Assembly (NCBI RefSeq): GCF_000349565.1
Contig: NZ_KB714607.1
Location: 160,430-224,429 of the forward strand
Length of the DNA: 64,000 bases
Direction of reading: 5' to 3'
Source of the DNA: Curtobacterium flaccumfaciens UCD-AKU
GTDB taxonomy: Bacteria > Actinomycetota > Actinomycetes > Actinomycetales > Microbacteriaceae
Below the pieces are notes generated by a model. It worked only from the letters and a program-made list of their open reading frames with translations, was not told the DNA's origin and did no database searches. This document shows, piece after piece, positions 1-8,881 of this stretch. The position numbers and the translations under genes were made by a program. How positions within the stretch are numbered: position 1 is the first letter of the stretch; every line of letters begins with the position of its first letter.

Positions 1-46
1 GCTGGCACCGCGCCTCCCGTCTGTCGTACTGGTGGCGTCGAGATCG

Positions 47-1354
47 TTACTCGGCGTCCCCTGCCGGCTCCTGCGCGACGCCCGCCGTGAAGGCGGAAAG
101 GTCGACGGCGTCGCCGTTGGTGTCCTTGACGGTCACCTTGGACAGGACGGTCGCGACCGCCTTCGAGCGGGCGACCTCGCCGACCATGCCGGGGATCTGG
201 CCGTTCTGGTCGATGACCTTGATGAACTCGGCCGGCTCCATGCCGTACTGCGCGGCGGCCTGGATGAGGTACTGGGTCAGTTCCTCCTGCGAGACCTGGA
301 TCTCTTCCTTCTCGGCGATCGCGTCGAGGAGGATCTGCGAGCGGAAGGCGGTCTCGCTGGACTCGGAGACCTCCTTGCGGTGCTCCTCGTCCTCGAGGCG
401 GTTCTCCTGCTCGAGGTGACGGTGCACCTCGTCGGCGATGAGCTGCTCCGAGATCGGGATGTTGACGTCCTCGGTGAGCTTCTCGACGAGCTTGTCGCGA
501 GCCGCGGCGCCCTGACCGAAGGTCTTGGACTTCGCGATCTGCTCCTTCAGGTCCGCCTTGAGCTCGTCGATGGTGTCGAACTGGCTGGCGATCTGGGCGA
601 ACTCGTCGTCGGCCTCGGGGAGCTCGCGCTCCTTGACGGCGGTGACGGTGACGGCGATCTGGGCGGTCTCGCCCTCGCGGTCGCCACCGACGAGCTTCGA
701 CTCGAAGTTCGTCGACTCGCCGGCGGTCAGGGACTCGAGCGCCTCGTCGATGCCCTCGAGCAGGTCGCCGGAGCCGATCTCGTAGGAGACGCCGGTGGCC
801 GAGTCGACCTCGTCGTCGCCGATGCTGGCGGTGAGGTCGATCTGCGCGAAGTCGCCGGTCTTCGCCGGACGGTCCACCGTCACGAGCGTGCCGAAGCGGG
901 TGCGCAGGTTCTGCAGCTCCTCTTCGATCTCGTCGTCCGACACCTCGACGGCGTCGACGGTGAGCTCGTACGAGGAGTAGTCCGGCAGGTCGAACTCGGG
1001 GCGGACGTCGACCTCGAAGGTGAGGACGAGGTCGCCGGTGAAGTCCGCGACGTTCGGCAGCTCGGCGACGTCGGCCTCGGCACGGCCGAGGATGCGCAGC
1101 TCCTGCTCTTCGACCGCCTGGCGGTAGAAGTTGTCGATGGCGTCACCGACGGCGTGGTTCAGGACCTCGCCGCGGCCGACACGCTGGTCGACGATCGCGG
1201 GCGGGACCTTGCCCTTGCGGAAGCCGGGGATGTTGATCTGCTCGGCGATGTGCTTGTAGGCGTGGTCGATGCTCGGCTTGAGATCGTCCGGCGTCACGTT
1301 CACGGTGAGCTTGACGCGGGTGTCGCTCACCTTGTCGACGGTGCTGGTGGCCAA
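47..1354 (-). CDS. tig: Trigger factor, ribosome-associated chaperone and prolyl isomerase
   Basis: Trigger factor binds the ribosome exit tunnel and holds nascent chains; it acts in the cytoplasm. The 435-residue product has the expected order: N-terminal ribosome-binding domain with the signature GFRKGKVP near residue 45, a central FKBP-like isomerase domain, and a helical C-terminal chaperone domain. Length is normal for the family. I place the start at a TTG (1352-1354) because translation from it gives LATSTVDKV, the usual N-terminus, and a GGAGA box lies about 7 nt upstream. The longer open frame would run back into the tRNA-Pro gene. The C-terminal tail is acidic. Confidence 0.96.
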   Translation of the reverse strand: MATSTVDKVSDTRVKLTVNVTPDDLKPSIDHAYKHIAEQINIPGFRKGKVPPAIVDQRVGRGEVLNHAVGDAIDNFYRQAVEEQELRILGRAEADVAELPNVADFTGDLVLTFEVDVRPEFDLPDYSSYELTVDAVEVSDDEIEEELQNLRTRFGTLVTVDRPAKTGDFAQIDLTASIGDDEVDSATGVSYEIGSGDLLEGIDEALESLTAGESTNFESKLVGGDREGETAQIAVTVTAVKERELPEADDEFAQIASQFDTIDELKADLKEQIAKSKTFGQGAAARDKLVEKLTEDVNIPISEQLIADEVHRHLEQENRLEDEEHRKEVSESSETAFRSQILLDAIAEKEEIQVSQEELTQYLIQAAAQYGMEPAEFIKVIDQNGQIPGMVGEVARSKAVATVLSKVTVKDTNGDAVDLSAFTAGVAQEPAGDAE

Positions 1355-1410
1355 GGGATGTTCTCCTGTTGGTTGACGTTCGTGTGGTCGGTGGTGCTCG
1401 GAGGACCTGG

Positions 1411-1484
1411 TCGGGGCGACAGGATTTGAACCTGCGACCTCCCGCTCCCAAAGCGGGCGCTCTACCAAGCTGAGCTACGCCCCG
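1411..1484 (-). tRNA. tRNA-Pro (anticodon TGG)
   Basis: Read on the minus strand, a CGGGGCG acceptor arm pairs perfectly with CGCCCCG, followed by discriminator A. The anticodon stem CCCGC/GCGGG encloses the loop TTTGGGA, giving anticodon TGG. D and T arms are canonical and the CCA tail is not encoded. It lies immediately upstream of tig on the same strand. Confidence 0.95.
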
Positions 1485-1542
1485 TTGGTTCGTGCCAGGG
1501 ATCAGCCGCACACACCGAGGGGCGCATGCGACCCCGGTGAGT

Positions 1543-1854
1543 CTAGCGGTCCGACGGCGCACTGTTCCCGGGGGTTGCCCAGTCGTCCTCCGCGGCGCGT
1601 CGGAGACCCCGCCGCCACCGGATCCCGACGACCACCTGGACCCCCAGGGCGGCCACCGCGAGCAGCAGCCCGACGACGATCCGCCAGACGTGCAGCAGTG
1701 CGTGCGCGGGCTGCGACTGCGGGTCGCCGAACAGGTCGGGGCGCAGGGACAGGACCGCGGCGGCGAAGACCACCAGCACGTACGAGACCACTCGCGACCA
1801 GCGGATGGTGCGCTCGGCACCGGCGTCCGGCTTCGGGATGACGCGCGTCGGCAT
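1543..1854 (-). CDS. Small two-helix membrane protein of unknown function
   Basis: I do not recognise a named family. The 103-residue product begins MPTRVIPKP, followed by an arginine-containing stretch and two strongly hydrophobic segments: about residues 22-38 (VVSYVLVVFAAAVLSL) and about 55-75 (WRIVVGLLLAVAALGVQVVV). A basic cytoplasmic tail and a polar C-terminus follow. The ATG at 1852-1854 is preferred over an upstream in-frame ATG that would overlap tRNA-Gly. The gene sits between two tRNA genes. Confidence 0.7.
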   Translation of the reverse strand: MPTRVIPKPDAGAERTIRWSRVVSYVLVVFAAAVLSLRPDLFGDPQSQPAHALLHVWRIVVGLLLAVAALGVQVVVGIRWRRGLRRAAEDDWATPGNSAPSDR

Positions 1855-1908
1855 GTCGGTGCTCGTTCGTCCGCTACGATGGTCGGGCTGCGCCTGGTGC
1901 GCAGGCGC

Positions 1909-1979
1909 GGGGATGTAGCTCAATGGTAGAGCCCCAGTCTTCCAAACTGGCTACGCGGGTTCGATTCCCGTCATCCCCT
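1909..1979 (+). tRNA. tRNA-Gly (anticodon TCC)
   Basis: The acceptor GGGGATG pairs with CATCCCC, followed by discriminator T. The anticodon stem CCAGT/ACTGG holds the loop CTTCCAA, giving anticodon TCC. T-loop TTCGATT is canonical and CCA is not encoded. A TACGAT -10-like element lies at 1875-1880. Confidence 0.95.
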
Positions 1980-2432
1980 CTCTGCGTCCCTTTCTGCCGT
2001 CGCCGCACGGTGCGGTGTTGTTCGGCCCGTGCGCGGTGGGTCGCTCTGTGCGATGTCGTTCCGGCACACCGAGCGACCAACTCCGCACGGTGTGGACACG
2101 TGCGCACCGTGCATCTCGCCACCATCCAGAACCCGCCAGACCACAAGCCAGCGCGCGCAACGTACCCGTCGTCGGGTACCGATCATCACATGGGTGGGCA
2201 TCGTGGGAACAGCATCGTACGGCCGCGGCGTCGAGTGCGCCGGGATGGGATTCGTTCTCGGTGGATGACGGTTCCGGTTCACGATCCCCGAGGTCAGCGA
2301 ACCGGAACCGTCAAGGGCGAGGAAGAACTGGGGCCTCCCCCGGAACAGCGGGACCCGGACGACGGACGCGCCCCGCGCCTCCAGGCCGGAGCCGGGGAAC
2401 ACGGGGCGCGAGCCGCCGTCAGGACGGACGCG
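1980..2432. other. 453-bp gene-free interval between tRNA-Gly and the Endo H-like gene
   Basis: No open frame here has convincing codon use. It holds a 7-bp hairpin around 2162-2179 (GTACCCG/CGGGTAC), a copy of the perfect stem-loop described at 2266-2313, and a GCGCCTCCAGGCCGG motif at 2374-2389 that belongs to the dispersed GGAGGC palindrome family of this window. GGTCGCTC and GAGCGACC near 2039 and 2070 could pair. I cannot assign an RNA gene to it. Confidence 0.5.
2266..2313. repeat. Perfect 15-bp stem-loop, copy 1 of a dispersed pair
   Basis: Arms TGACGGTTCCGGTTC (2266-2280) and its exact complement (2299-2313) enclose an 18-nt loop. A near-identical element lies at 12390-12437, with the same arm length, the same loop length and a shared loop core ACGA..CCCGAGG. 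Each is just downstream of a minus-strand gene end, so each could serve as a terminator, but the conserved loop points to a repeated element. There is no T-tract. Confidence 0.75.
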
Positions 2433-3398
2433 TCAGCGGTACGACGCGTCCTGTCCGTAGAGCACCTTGGTGAAGGAGGAGACGTACGCAGACTCGTCGC
2501 CTCCCGGCAGGTTGTACGTCATGAAGACGCCGTACCCGTCGGCCTTCGTGCGCTGTGCGAGCGACACCGCGGTGGCCTGCGGGGTGTTCTGGATGTCGAC
2601 CGCGGCGGCGGACAGCTTCGACTTCGGCAGGCCCGGGATCGTCGGCGCCGTGTAGGTGCCGTAGTACGGGTTCCAGGCGTAGTCGAGCTGCTTGCCGATC
2701 GACGGGCTCGCGGTCGTCAGGGCGTCGGACGACGGGCCGATGTCGTAGAACGAGATGATCTTGCCCGGCATGTCCGCACGCAGGGCACTGATGAGCCAGC
2801 CGATGGACTGCTGGTTCGGCTGCGGGGTGCCGTTCACGCCGTAGTCCGAGTACTCGTCGTCCAGGTCGACGCCGTCGAGTCCGTACTTCTTCACCGTCGC
2901 CGAGACCTGCGCTGCGAAGTCCCGTGCCGCGGCCTTCGTCGGGAAGTTCGCCAGGCCGGCGCCCTGGTGGTTGCCGAGCACCGACAGCGTCACCTTGATG
3001 CCCTTGGCCTGCAGCGGGCGGACCTGCGTGGCGGCCTGGTCGAGGGTCCGCTGCACGTTCTCGTTGTTGTACAGGACCGCCTTGCCGTCCTCGTAGTTGA
3101 TGTTCGCGGCGAAGATGATCGCCACGTCGAACGCGTTCGCGCCGTTCTCCAGCGTGTACCGGCCGACGTTGGCGAGCTCGTCGTTGTTCACCTCGACGTA
3201 GGCGATGCTCGTCGGCCCCGACTTGGTGGGCGCAGTGTAGTGCCCGTGACCGTGACCGCCGCCGTGGGACGCACCGTGGCCGTGCCCGTGGCTCGATCCG
3301 GACGAGGAGGGCGCCGCGGACGCTGCGGCGGGCACCAGTGGCGCCGCGAGCATGGCGACCAGTGCGGTCGCGATGCTGAACTTGGTGGACTGCTTCAT
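2433..3398 (-). CDS. Secreted GH18 endo-beta-N-acetylglucosaminidase, Endo H type
   Basis: Endo H-type enzymes cut the chitobiose core of high-mannose N-glycans, leaving one GlcNAc on the protein. The 321-residue product starts MKQSTKFS after a GAGGAG box. It has a Sec signal peptide ending near AAASA (residue 28), a His/Gly-rich linker (about 34-54), then one GH18 domain. The catalytic motif DGVDLDDEY is at 175-183, with E182 as the expected acid/base. Stretches such as YVEVNN, FAANINY, LSVLGNHQGAG and YAWNPYYGT match what I remember of Streptomyces Endo H closely, which favours Endo H over chitinase. It is the last gene of the mannosidase/ABC cluster, 85 bp behind the GH38 gene. The substrate is inferred. 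Confidence 0.9.
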   Translation of the reverse strand: MKQSTKFSIATALVAMLAAPLVPAAASAAPSSSGSSHGHGHGASHGGGHGHGHYTAPTKSGPTSIAYVEVNNDELANVGRYTLENGANAFDVAIIFAANINYEDGKAVLYNNENVQRTLDQAATQVRPLQAKGIKVTLSVLGNHQGAGLANFPTKAAARDFAAQVSATVKKYGLDGVDLDDEYSDYGVNGTPQPNQQSIGWLISALRADMPGKIISFYDIGPSSDALTTASPSIGKQLDYAWNPYYGTYTAPTIPGLPKSKLSAAAVDIQNTPQATAVSLAQRTKADGYGVFMTYNLPGGDESAYVSSFTKVLYGQDASYR

Positions 3399-3421
3399 GA
3401 CACTCCTCAGCGAGTGACGAA

Positions 3422-3479
3422 CCGGTCGGCGGTCGCCGACCGGGGGCCGCCGCCGGGACACCCGAAGTCCCGGCGGCGG
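3422..3479 (-). terminator. Two stacked hairpins after the GH38 gene
   Basis: CCGGTCGGCG/CGCCGACCGG (3422-3431 and 3434-3443, 2-nt spacer) is followed by CCGCCGCCGGGA and its complement (3447-3458 and 3468-3479, 9-nt loop). They lie directly after the alpha-mannosidase stop and before the Endo H start. They could attenuate read-through or protect the mRNA end, uncoupling Endo H from the upstream genes. No T-run is visible. Confidence 0.6.
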
Positions 3480-3483
3480 AGTC

Positions 3484-6400
3484 TCAGGCGCGGGTGCGCG
3501 GGAACCGGAAGGTGCGGACCTCGTAGGCGTCGACGGCGAACGAGGAAGCGTCGACCGCCGCGCCCGAGGTCAGCGGCTCTTCGAGCAGCGTCACCTCGGC
3601 AGCCGGCCCGAACGCAGCCGCGTCGGCCTCGGACACCGCGATGCCCCCGGTCCCCCGCTGCCCGGACGGCTCGTAGACGCGCACGACCAGGTCACCGGAC
3701 CGGTCGTCGGCGAGCTTGACGCTCGACAGCACGACGTCGCCGGAGACCTGCACCAGCGGGTCGAAGCCGTGCGCCCCGGTGATCGTCCGCGCGCCCGCGT
3801 TCATCCGCACGCCGGCCGACGTGGCGCCGAGCTGGTCGGTGCCGATGACGATGCCGTAGCGGTGCGTCTGCACGCCCTGGTCGGTCTCGGGGTCCGGGAA
3901 CCGGGGTGCCCGCAGCAGCGACAGCCGCACGGTGGTGGTGACGTGCCCGTCGACGGCGTCGCGCGTGGTGTCGAAGCCGTGGATCGAGTCGTTCACGAGC
4001 GCGACCCCGAAGCCCGGTTCGGACACCAGCACGTAGCGGTGCATGGAGGTCTCGAACTTGGCGGCCTCCCACGAGGTGTTCGTGTGCGTCACCCGCTTCT
4101 GCGCGCCGAACTGCGTCTCGGCGACGGTGTGCTCGGCGCGGACGTCGAGCGGGAACGCCACCTTGAGGAACTTCTCGGTCTCGTGCCAGTCGGTCACCTG
4201 GTCGAACTCCAGGGTGCGGGACCCGGGCGCCAGGACGATCTCCTGCGTCACCGTCGAGTCGCCGAACGCCCGGGACACGACGACCCGTGCGACCCCGGAC
4301 TCGTCGACCGACGCGGTCAGCCCGGTGGTCGCCACGAGGTCCTCGACGCGGTTGCGGTAGTACCGGTCGACGTCCCATGCGTCCCACATGTTCGGGAAGT
4401 CCTGGTGCAGCTGCAGCAGGTTCGCCGCCTGGCCGGCCGCGATCGCCTCGCGTCCGCTCGCCAGGTCGACGGCACTCGTCACGAGCCCCTGCGCGTCGAC
4501 GACGACCCGCACCAGCTCGTTCGCCAGCACGTACCCGCCGTCCTGCTCGGTCAGGGACACGGCGGTCGCCGCCGCCACGTCGGTCGCCACGACGGCACCC
4601 TGCGCGGGTGCACCGGCCTGGAGGAACGGGGCCGGGTTCACGACGACGGCCGCGTCCCCGGTGCCGGCGAGCGCCGAGAGCGCCCGGTCGATGATCGCGG
4701 TCAGCGCCGCGGCCGTCTCGGCGTAGCGCTCGACCGCTTCGCGGTGCACCCATGCGATCGAGGTGCCCGGCAGGATGTCGTGGAACTGCTGGAGCAGGAC
4801 CTGCTGCCACAGGGCGTCGAGTTCGTCGTACGGGTGGGTGAAGTCGGTGCGGGCGGCGGCGGTCGCGGCCCAGAGCTCGGCCTCGATGAGCAGCTGCTCG
4901 CACCGGCGGTTGCCCTGCTTCGTGCCGTGCTGGCTGGTCAGTGTGGCGCGGTGCAGCTCGAGGTACAGCTCCCCCACCCACACGGGCGGGTCGGTCAGCT
5001 CGGACTTCGCCCGGTCGAAGAACGTGTCGGGGTGCTCCCAGCGGACCTTCGCGCTGCCCTCGAGGTCGGCCAACCGTGCTGCGGTGCCGGTCATCTCGCG
5101 GGTGGTGCCACCGCCGCCGTCGCCCCAGCCCACCGGGGCGATCGAGCCGGTGGCGAGCCGGTTCTCACGGAACTGGCGGGAAGCCTTGGCGACCTCGCTG
5201 CCGGACAACCGCGAGTTGTAGGTGTCCATCGACGGGAAGTGCGAGAACACCCGCGACCCGTCGATGCCCTCCCACAGGAACGTGTGGTGCGGGAACTTGT
5301 TCACCTGGTTCCACGAGATCTTCTGCGTGAAGAACCACTCGAAGCCCGCGCGGCGCATGAGCTGCGGCAGCGCCGGCGAGTACCCGAAGCTGTCCGGCAG
5401 CCAGACGCCCTTGGGTCGGATGCCGAACTCGCGCTCGAAGAACCGCTGGCCCTGCGAGAACTGGCGGACGATGCTCTCGCCGGTCGGCATCACGGTGTCG
5501 GACTCGACCCACATGCCGCCGATCGGCAGGAACCGGCCGGCCTCGACCGCGGCCTTGACCCGGGCGTAGACCTCGGGGCGGTGCTCCTTGATCCACGCGT
5601 ACTGCTGCGCGCTCGACATGCCGTACAGGAAGTCGTCGGTCTGGTCGATGAGCTCGGTCATGGTCGACGTGGTGCGCGCGACCTTGCGGATGGTCTCGCG
5701 CACGGGCCAGAGCCACGCGGAGTCGATGTGGGCGTGCCCGATGGCCGAGATGGTGTGCGCCGAGGCCTCGGCGGGAGCGGCGAGCGCGTCGGCGAGCGCC
5801 GCGCGGGCGTCTCCGGCGGTCTCCGGGATGTGCTGCAGGTCGAGCGCGTCGAGGGCGTCGTCGAGGGCCTGCAGGATCCGCATGCGTCGGGGTCCGGCGG
5901 GCAGCTCGGCCTGCAGCTCGAGCAGGACGTCGATGTCGAGGGCGAGTTCGTGCACCTCGGACTCGAAGACGGCGAGCTCCATCCGGCGGGTGGCGTAGAG
6001 GCGCTTCGAGGACGAGGTCTGCACGTCGCCCTCCTGCGTCGGCAGGAAGGGGTGGTAGTCGAGCAGGACGGGGTTCGACGCGGCCTCGACGAACAGTTCG
6101 ACGGTCTCGCCACCCTCGGCCCGTTCGGTGACCAGGACCCACTGGTTGCGCGGGTTGATCGACTTCACGGGGGTGCCGTCGGCCAGGTACACGAGCCCCT
6201 CGCACTGGAACCCGGGCATGTTCTTGTCGAAGCCCAGGTCGATCACGGCCTCCACCCGGCGCCCGGCCCACTCGGTCGGCACGGTCCCGGTCAGCCGGAA
6301 CCACGTCGTGCCCCAGGCCGCGCCCCACGGGGTGCCGACCTCGTAGGGCTCGAACGTGAGCGCGAGTCCCTCGGCGGGGGCGATCGGCTCACCGGGGAGC

Positions 6401-6510
6401 TCGTGCCAGGCAACGTCGAGCGGCGTCGCCGTGGCGTGCACCGCGGGGGTGATCCGCTCGTCGAGCACCCGTCGGGCGCGTCCGGTGGTGAGGGGGATGT
6501 CGTCGTGCAT
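3484..6510 (-). CDS. GH38 alpha-mannosidase, cytoplasmic
   Basis: GH38 enzymes remove alpha-linked mannose with retention of configuration and need a divalent metal, usually zinc. The 1008-residue protein has no signal peptide. Its metal site is in HAHIDSAWLWP (H259, H261, D263), and the likely nucleophile is D373 in WLPDSFGY. Length and layout (N-terminal beta domain, (beta/alpha)7 catalytic barrel, helical bundle, long C-terminal beta-sandwiches) fit bacterial class II mannosidases. It starts 14 bp after the GH5 stop, so the two should be co-translated. In this cluster it would trim imported mannose-rich oligosaccharides; linkage preference cannot be read from the sequence. Confidence 0.95.
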   Translation of the reverse strand: MHDDIPLTTGRARRVLDERITPAVHATATPLDVAWHELPGEPIAPAEGLALTFEPYEVGTPWGAAWGTTWFRLTGTVPTEWAGRRVEAVIDLGFDKNMPGFQCEGLVYLADGTPVKSINPRNQWVLVTERAEGGETVELFVEAASNPVLLDYHPFLPTQEGDVQTSSSKRLYATRRMELAVFESEVHELALDIDVLLELQAELPAGPRRMRILQALDDALDALDLQHIPETAGDARAALADALAAPAEASAHTISAIGHAHIDSAWLWPVRETIRKVARTTSTMTELIDQTDDFLYGMSSAQQYAWIKEHRPEVYARVKAAVEAGRFLPIGGMWVESDTVMPTGESIVRQFSQGQRFFEREFGIRPKGVWLPDSFGYSPALPQLMRRAGFEWFFTQKISWNQVNKFPHHTFLWEGIDGSRVFSHFPSMDTYNSRLSGSEVAKASRQFRENRLATGSIAPVGWGDGGGGTTREMTGTAARLADLEGSAKVRWEHPDTFFDRAKSELTDPPVWVGELYLELHRATLTSQHGTKQGNRRCEQLLIEAELWAATAAARTDFTHPYDELDALWQQVLLQQFHDILPGTSIAWVHREAVERYAETAAALTAIIDRALSALAGTGDAAVVVNPAPFLQAGAPAQGAVVATDVAAATAVSLTEQDGGYVLANELVRVVVDAQGLVTSAVDLASGREAIAAGQAANLLQLHQDFPNMWDAWDVDRYYRNRVEDLVATTGLTASVDESGVARVVVSRAFGDSTVTQEIVLAPGSRTLEFDQVTDWHETEKFLKVAFPLDVRAEHTVAETQFGAQKRVTHTNTSWEAAKFETSMHRYVLVSEPGFGVALVNDSIHGFDTTRDAVDGHVTTTVRLSLLRAPRFPDPETDQGVQTHRYGIVIGTDQLGATSAGVRMNAGARTITGAHGFDPLVQVSGDVVLSSVKLADDRSGDLVVRVYEPSGQRGTGGIAVSEADAAAFGPAAEVTLLEEPLTSGAAVDASSFAVDAYEVRTFRFPRTRA

Positions 6511-6524
6511 GGGGCCTTCCGGGG

Positions 6525-7886
6525 TCAGGGCGTGGTCGCGGGGTGGGCGACGCGGACGGTGGTGGTGTCGAGGTCAGACGGCACGTCGACGCAGCGGTCG
6601 ATGCCACGGTCGGCCAGCAGTGCCGTGTCGGACAGTCGGGAGCGCAGGACGACCTGGGGGCCGCGGCCGTCCGGCGCGGCCTCGGCCAGCGCGAGCCAGG
6701 CGGCGGCGAACCGCCCGCCGGGGGCGCAGTCGGCGCGGGTGCCGTGGTGGTCGGTGCCGTCGGTCAGCACGTCGTCGAGGACGAGTGCGGTGGCCGGCGG
6801 TGCTGCGGGGGCGTCGCGGGTGTGCTCGGCACGGGCGAGGGCGGCGAACGCCTCGCCGACGGGCTTCAGGCGTCCGTCGTTCGTGAACAGCCCGAGGTCG
6901 TACTCGAGCTCGGGGAAGTCGGCGAGGGACCGCGCGACGTCGTGGGAGCACCACCACGTCACCCCGAGCACGTGCTGCGCGTCGAGGACGTGCCGGATGG
7001 TCTGCTCGGTGAACGCGGCGGCGTCGGCGGGGTCGACGACGTTGGTGGGGGCGCCGACCTCCTGCAGCCAGTTCGGCCGGGCGGCGTCGCGGTTCCAGGC
7101 CGCGGCGAGCTGGAGCAGGTACTCCCCGTGCCGCACCGACCCGGGCCCGAGGGCGCCGTGCAGGGCCGCCGAGCCGTTGAACACCCACGAGTGCGTGACC
7201 GTGGCGTCGCCGTGGTCCGCCGCGTGCTCGGGGCCGAAGGGCTGGGCGTCGTCGTACCAGGCCGCGTCGTACTGCGCGACGGTGACCAGCGGCCCAGGGC
7301 GCGACCCGGTGGCGGACGCGACCGACGAGGCGGAGGCGAGCCGCGCCTCCAGACCAGATGCCAGCCCCGCTCGCGCCGCCGCGACCATCGCCGCCGCCCA
7401 CGCGTGCCCCTGCTCCGCCGTGACGGCGTGCGGTGCGGGGTGCGGCGCGTGCGCGAACTGGTTGACCTCGTTGCCGATGGTGATGCCGAGCAGGTTCGGC
7501 TTGTCGGCGACCGCTCCGGCGAGCGCCCGGACGTACGCGGCTGTCGAGGCGACCACGTCCGGGTCGGTGAACATGTTGCGGCGGTGCCAGCTGTCCAGCC
7601 ACGACGGCACGAAGTCGAAGCTCGACAGGTGCCCCTGCAGCGCGTCCACGTTGACGTCGAGCCCGAACGAGCCGGCGAGGTCGACGACCGTCGCGACGTC
7701 GTCGAGGGCCTGCTGCCGGATGAGGGTCCGGTTGGGCTGGACGACCGGCCAGAGCGGGAAGATCCGCACGTGGTCGGCGCCGATCGACGCGATGGCCTCG
7801 AGGTCCCTGGCGGTGTCCGACGGCGAGAAGTCCAGCCACGAGTGGAACCAGCCGACCGAGGGCGTGTAGTTGACCCCGAAGCGCAT
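6525..7886 (-). CDS. GH5 glycoside hydrolase, probable exo-beta-mannosidase (GH5_18-like)
   Basis: The 453-residue cytoplasmic protein begins MRFGVNYTPS. The acid/base residue is E140 in GITIGNEVNQ and the probable nucleophile is E276 in NWLQEVGAP, the two GH5 strand-end glutamates. The segments GVNYTP.GWFH.WLD and QGHLSSFDF resemble, from memory, the Bifidobacterium GH5_18 enzymes that split Man-beta-1,4-GlcNAc, the last product of N-glycan trimming. The start overlaps the stop of the preceding permease by one base. Residues about 177-197 (SGLEARLASA and onward) look like an in-frame palindromic repeat inserted in a loop between the two catalytic glutamates. A cellulase- or mannanase-like activity is the alternative. 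Confidence 0.87.
   Translation of the reverse strand: MRFGVNYTPSVGWFHSWLDFSPSDTARDLEAIASIGADHVRIFPLWPVVQPNRTLIRQQALDDVATVVDLAGSFGLDVNVDALQGHLSSFDFVPSWLDSWHRRNMFTDPDVVASTAAYVRALAGAVADKPNLLGITIGNEVNQFAHAPHPAPHAVTAEQGHAWAAAMVAAARAGLASGLEARLASASSVASATGSRPGPLVTVAQYDAAWYDDAQPFGPEHAADHGDATVTHSWVFNGSAALHGALGPGSVRHGEYLLQLAAAWNRDAARPNWLQEVGAPTNVVDPADAAAFTEQTIRHVLDAQHVLGVTWWCSHDVARSLADFPELEYDLGLFTNDGRLKPVGEAFAALARAEHTRDAPAAPPATALVLDDVLTDGTDHHGTRADCAPGGRFAAAWLALAEAAPDGRGPQVVLRSRLSDTALLADRGIDRCVDVPSDLDTTTVRVAHPATTP
7332..7357. repeat. GGAGGC-family palindromic element inside the GH5 gene
   Basis: GGAGGC and GCCTCC pair across a short loop, followed by the family signature CGCGCCTCCAGACCAG. Read on the coding (minus) strand it gives SGLEARLASA, almost the same peptide as in the DppDF linker (SGLEARLGSA). 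Confidence 0.65.
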
Positions 7887-8881
7887 CAGCCCTTCACACC
7901 GCCCTCTTCGACGCCCTTGAAGAAGAAGCGCTGCAGGACGGCGAAGATCACGGCGATCGGGATGAAGGCGATCATGGTGCCGGCCGCGATCATCCGCTGG
8001 TCGGTGGCGAACGTGCCCTGCAGGTACTGCAACCCGACGGTCAGGGTGAGGTTCTCGGGCGACTGCAGCACGATGAGCGGCCAGAGGAAGTCGTCCCACG
8101 CGCCGATGAACGAGAAGATCGCGATGACGGCGATCGTCCCCTGCACGGCGGGCAGCGAGATGTAGCGCAGACGTTGCATCGCGTTCGCGCCGTCCATCAC
8201 CGCGGCCTGGTCGATCTCCTCGGGGATCTGCCGGAACGCGTTGAACATGAGCAAGACGTTGAGCGCCGCGATCATGCCGGGCAGGGCGACGCCGACCAGG
8301 TTGTCGGCGAGGCCGAGGTCCTTCACGGTGACGAACTGCGAGATGATCGTCGCCTCGCCGGGCAGCACCAGGGTGCCGAGGAACAGGCCGAGCACGAGCT
8401 TCCGGTGCCGCCATTGCAGACGAGCGAGGGCGAAGCCGGCCAGGGTCGCGAACACGATGTTGCCGAGCACGTCGATCGCGGCGACGAGCAGCGAGTTGCC
8501 GATGTACCGCCACACCGGGATCGCGGCTGCGACCTTCAGGTAGTTCTCGATGGTCGGTTCGGACGGGATGAACGACGGGTTCGCCGTGTAGATGTCCTCA
8601 CCGGCGCCCTTGAGCGACGTGGACAGCTGCCACAGGAACGGGCCGATCGTGATGAAGAGCACCACGATGAGCAGGACGTAGCGGACCACCTTCTCGCGGG
8701 TGGACATGACGCCCCAGACCGCGCGGCGCCGCTTGCGTCCGTCGCGTCCGCCCCGTCCGTTCCGCCTGGAGGCCCGTCCAGCGCCCGTCGCGCCCGTCGC
8801 GCCGGTCACGTCCGGCGTCGGGCTGGCTGCGCCCTGCGCGCCGCCGATGACGGGTTCGGTCGTGCTGGTGGTGTTCGTCAC
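7886..8881 (-). CDS. Carbohydrate ABC transporter permease, MalG type (CUT1)
   Basis: Inner-membrane permease for an oligosaccharide importer. The 331-residue product has an unusually long N-terminus (about 58 residues rich in Gly, Ala, Thr and Arg, GATGATGAG then a run of basic residues) before six membrane spans. The EAA loop that contacts the ATPase is EIDQAAVMDGAN. A GTG start at 8881 forms a 4-bp overlap with the upstream permease stop. Like other CUT1 systems the cluster has no ATPase gene, so a shared MsiK-type ATPase elsewhere is expected. The low-complexity head carries a GGAGGC-family repeat at 8763-8777. Confidence 0.93.
   Translation of the reverse strand: MTNTTSTTEPVIGGAQGAASPTPDVTGATGATGAGRASRRNGRGGRDGRKRRRAVWGVMSTREKVVRYVLLIVVLFITIGPFLWQLSTSLKGAGEDIYTANPSFIPSEPTIENYLKVAAAIPVWRYIGNSLLVAAIDVLGNIVFATLAGFALARLQWRHRKLVLGLFLGTLVLPGEATIISQFVTVKDLGLADNLVGVALPGMIAALNVLLMFNAFRQIPEEIDQAAVMDGANAMQRLRYISLPAVQGTIAVIAIFSFIGAWDDFLWPLIVLQSPENLTLTVGLQYLQGTFATDQRMIAAGTMIAFIPIAVIFAVLQRFFFKGVEEGGVKG

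Noticed and set aside
1980-2432. Possible small genes or an RNA gene downstream of tRNA-Gly
   Set aside because: Short open frames have shadow-like composition and no ribosome-binding site; the pairing segments are too weak to name an RNA.
2433-3398. Annotation as a chitinase
   Set aside because: The whole-domain resemblance is to Endo H and the genomic context is mannosidases, although both enzymes share the GH18 catalytic motif.
3769-7869. A 1366-codon plus-strand open frame opposite the GH38 and GH5 genes
   Set aside because: It is the antisense shadow of two well-supported enzymes; the translation is Arg/Gly/Val-rich without motifs, a usual effect of high GC.
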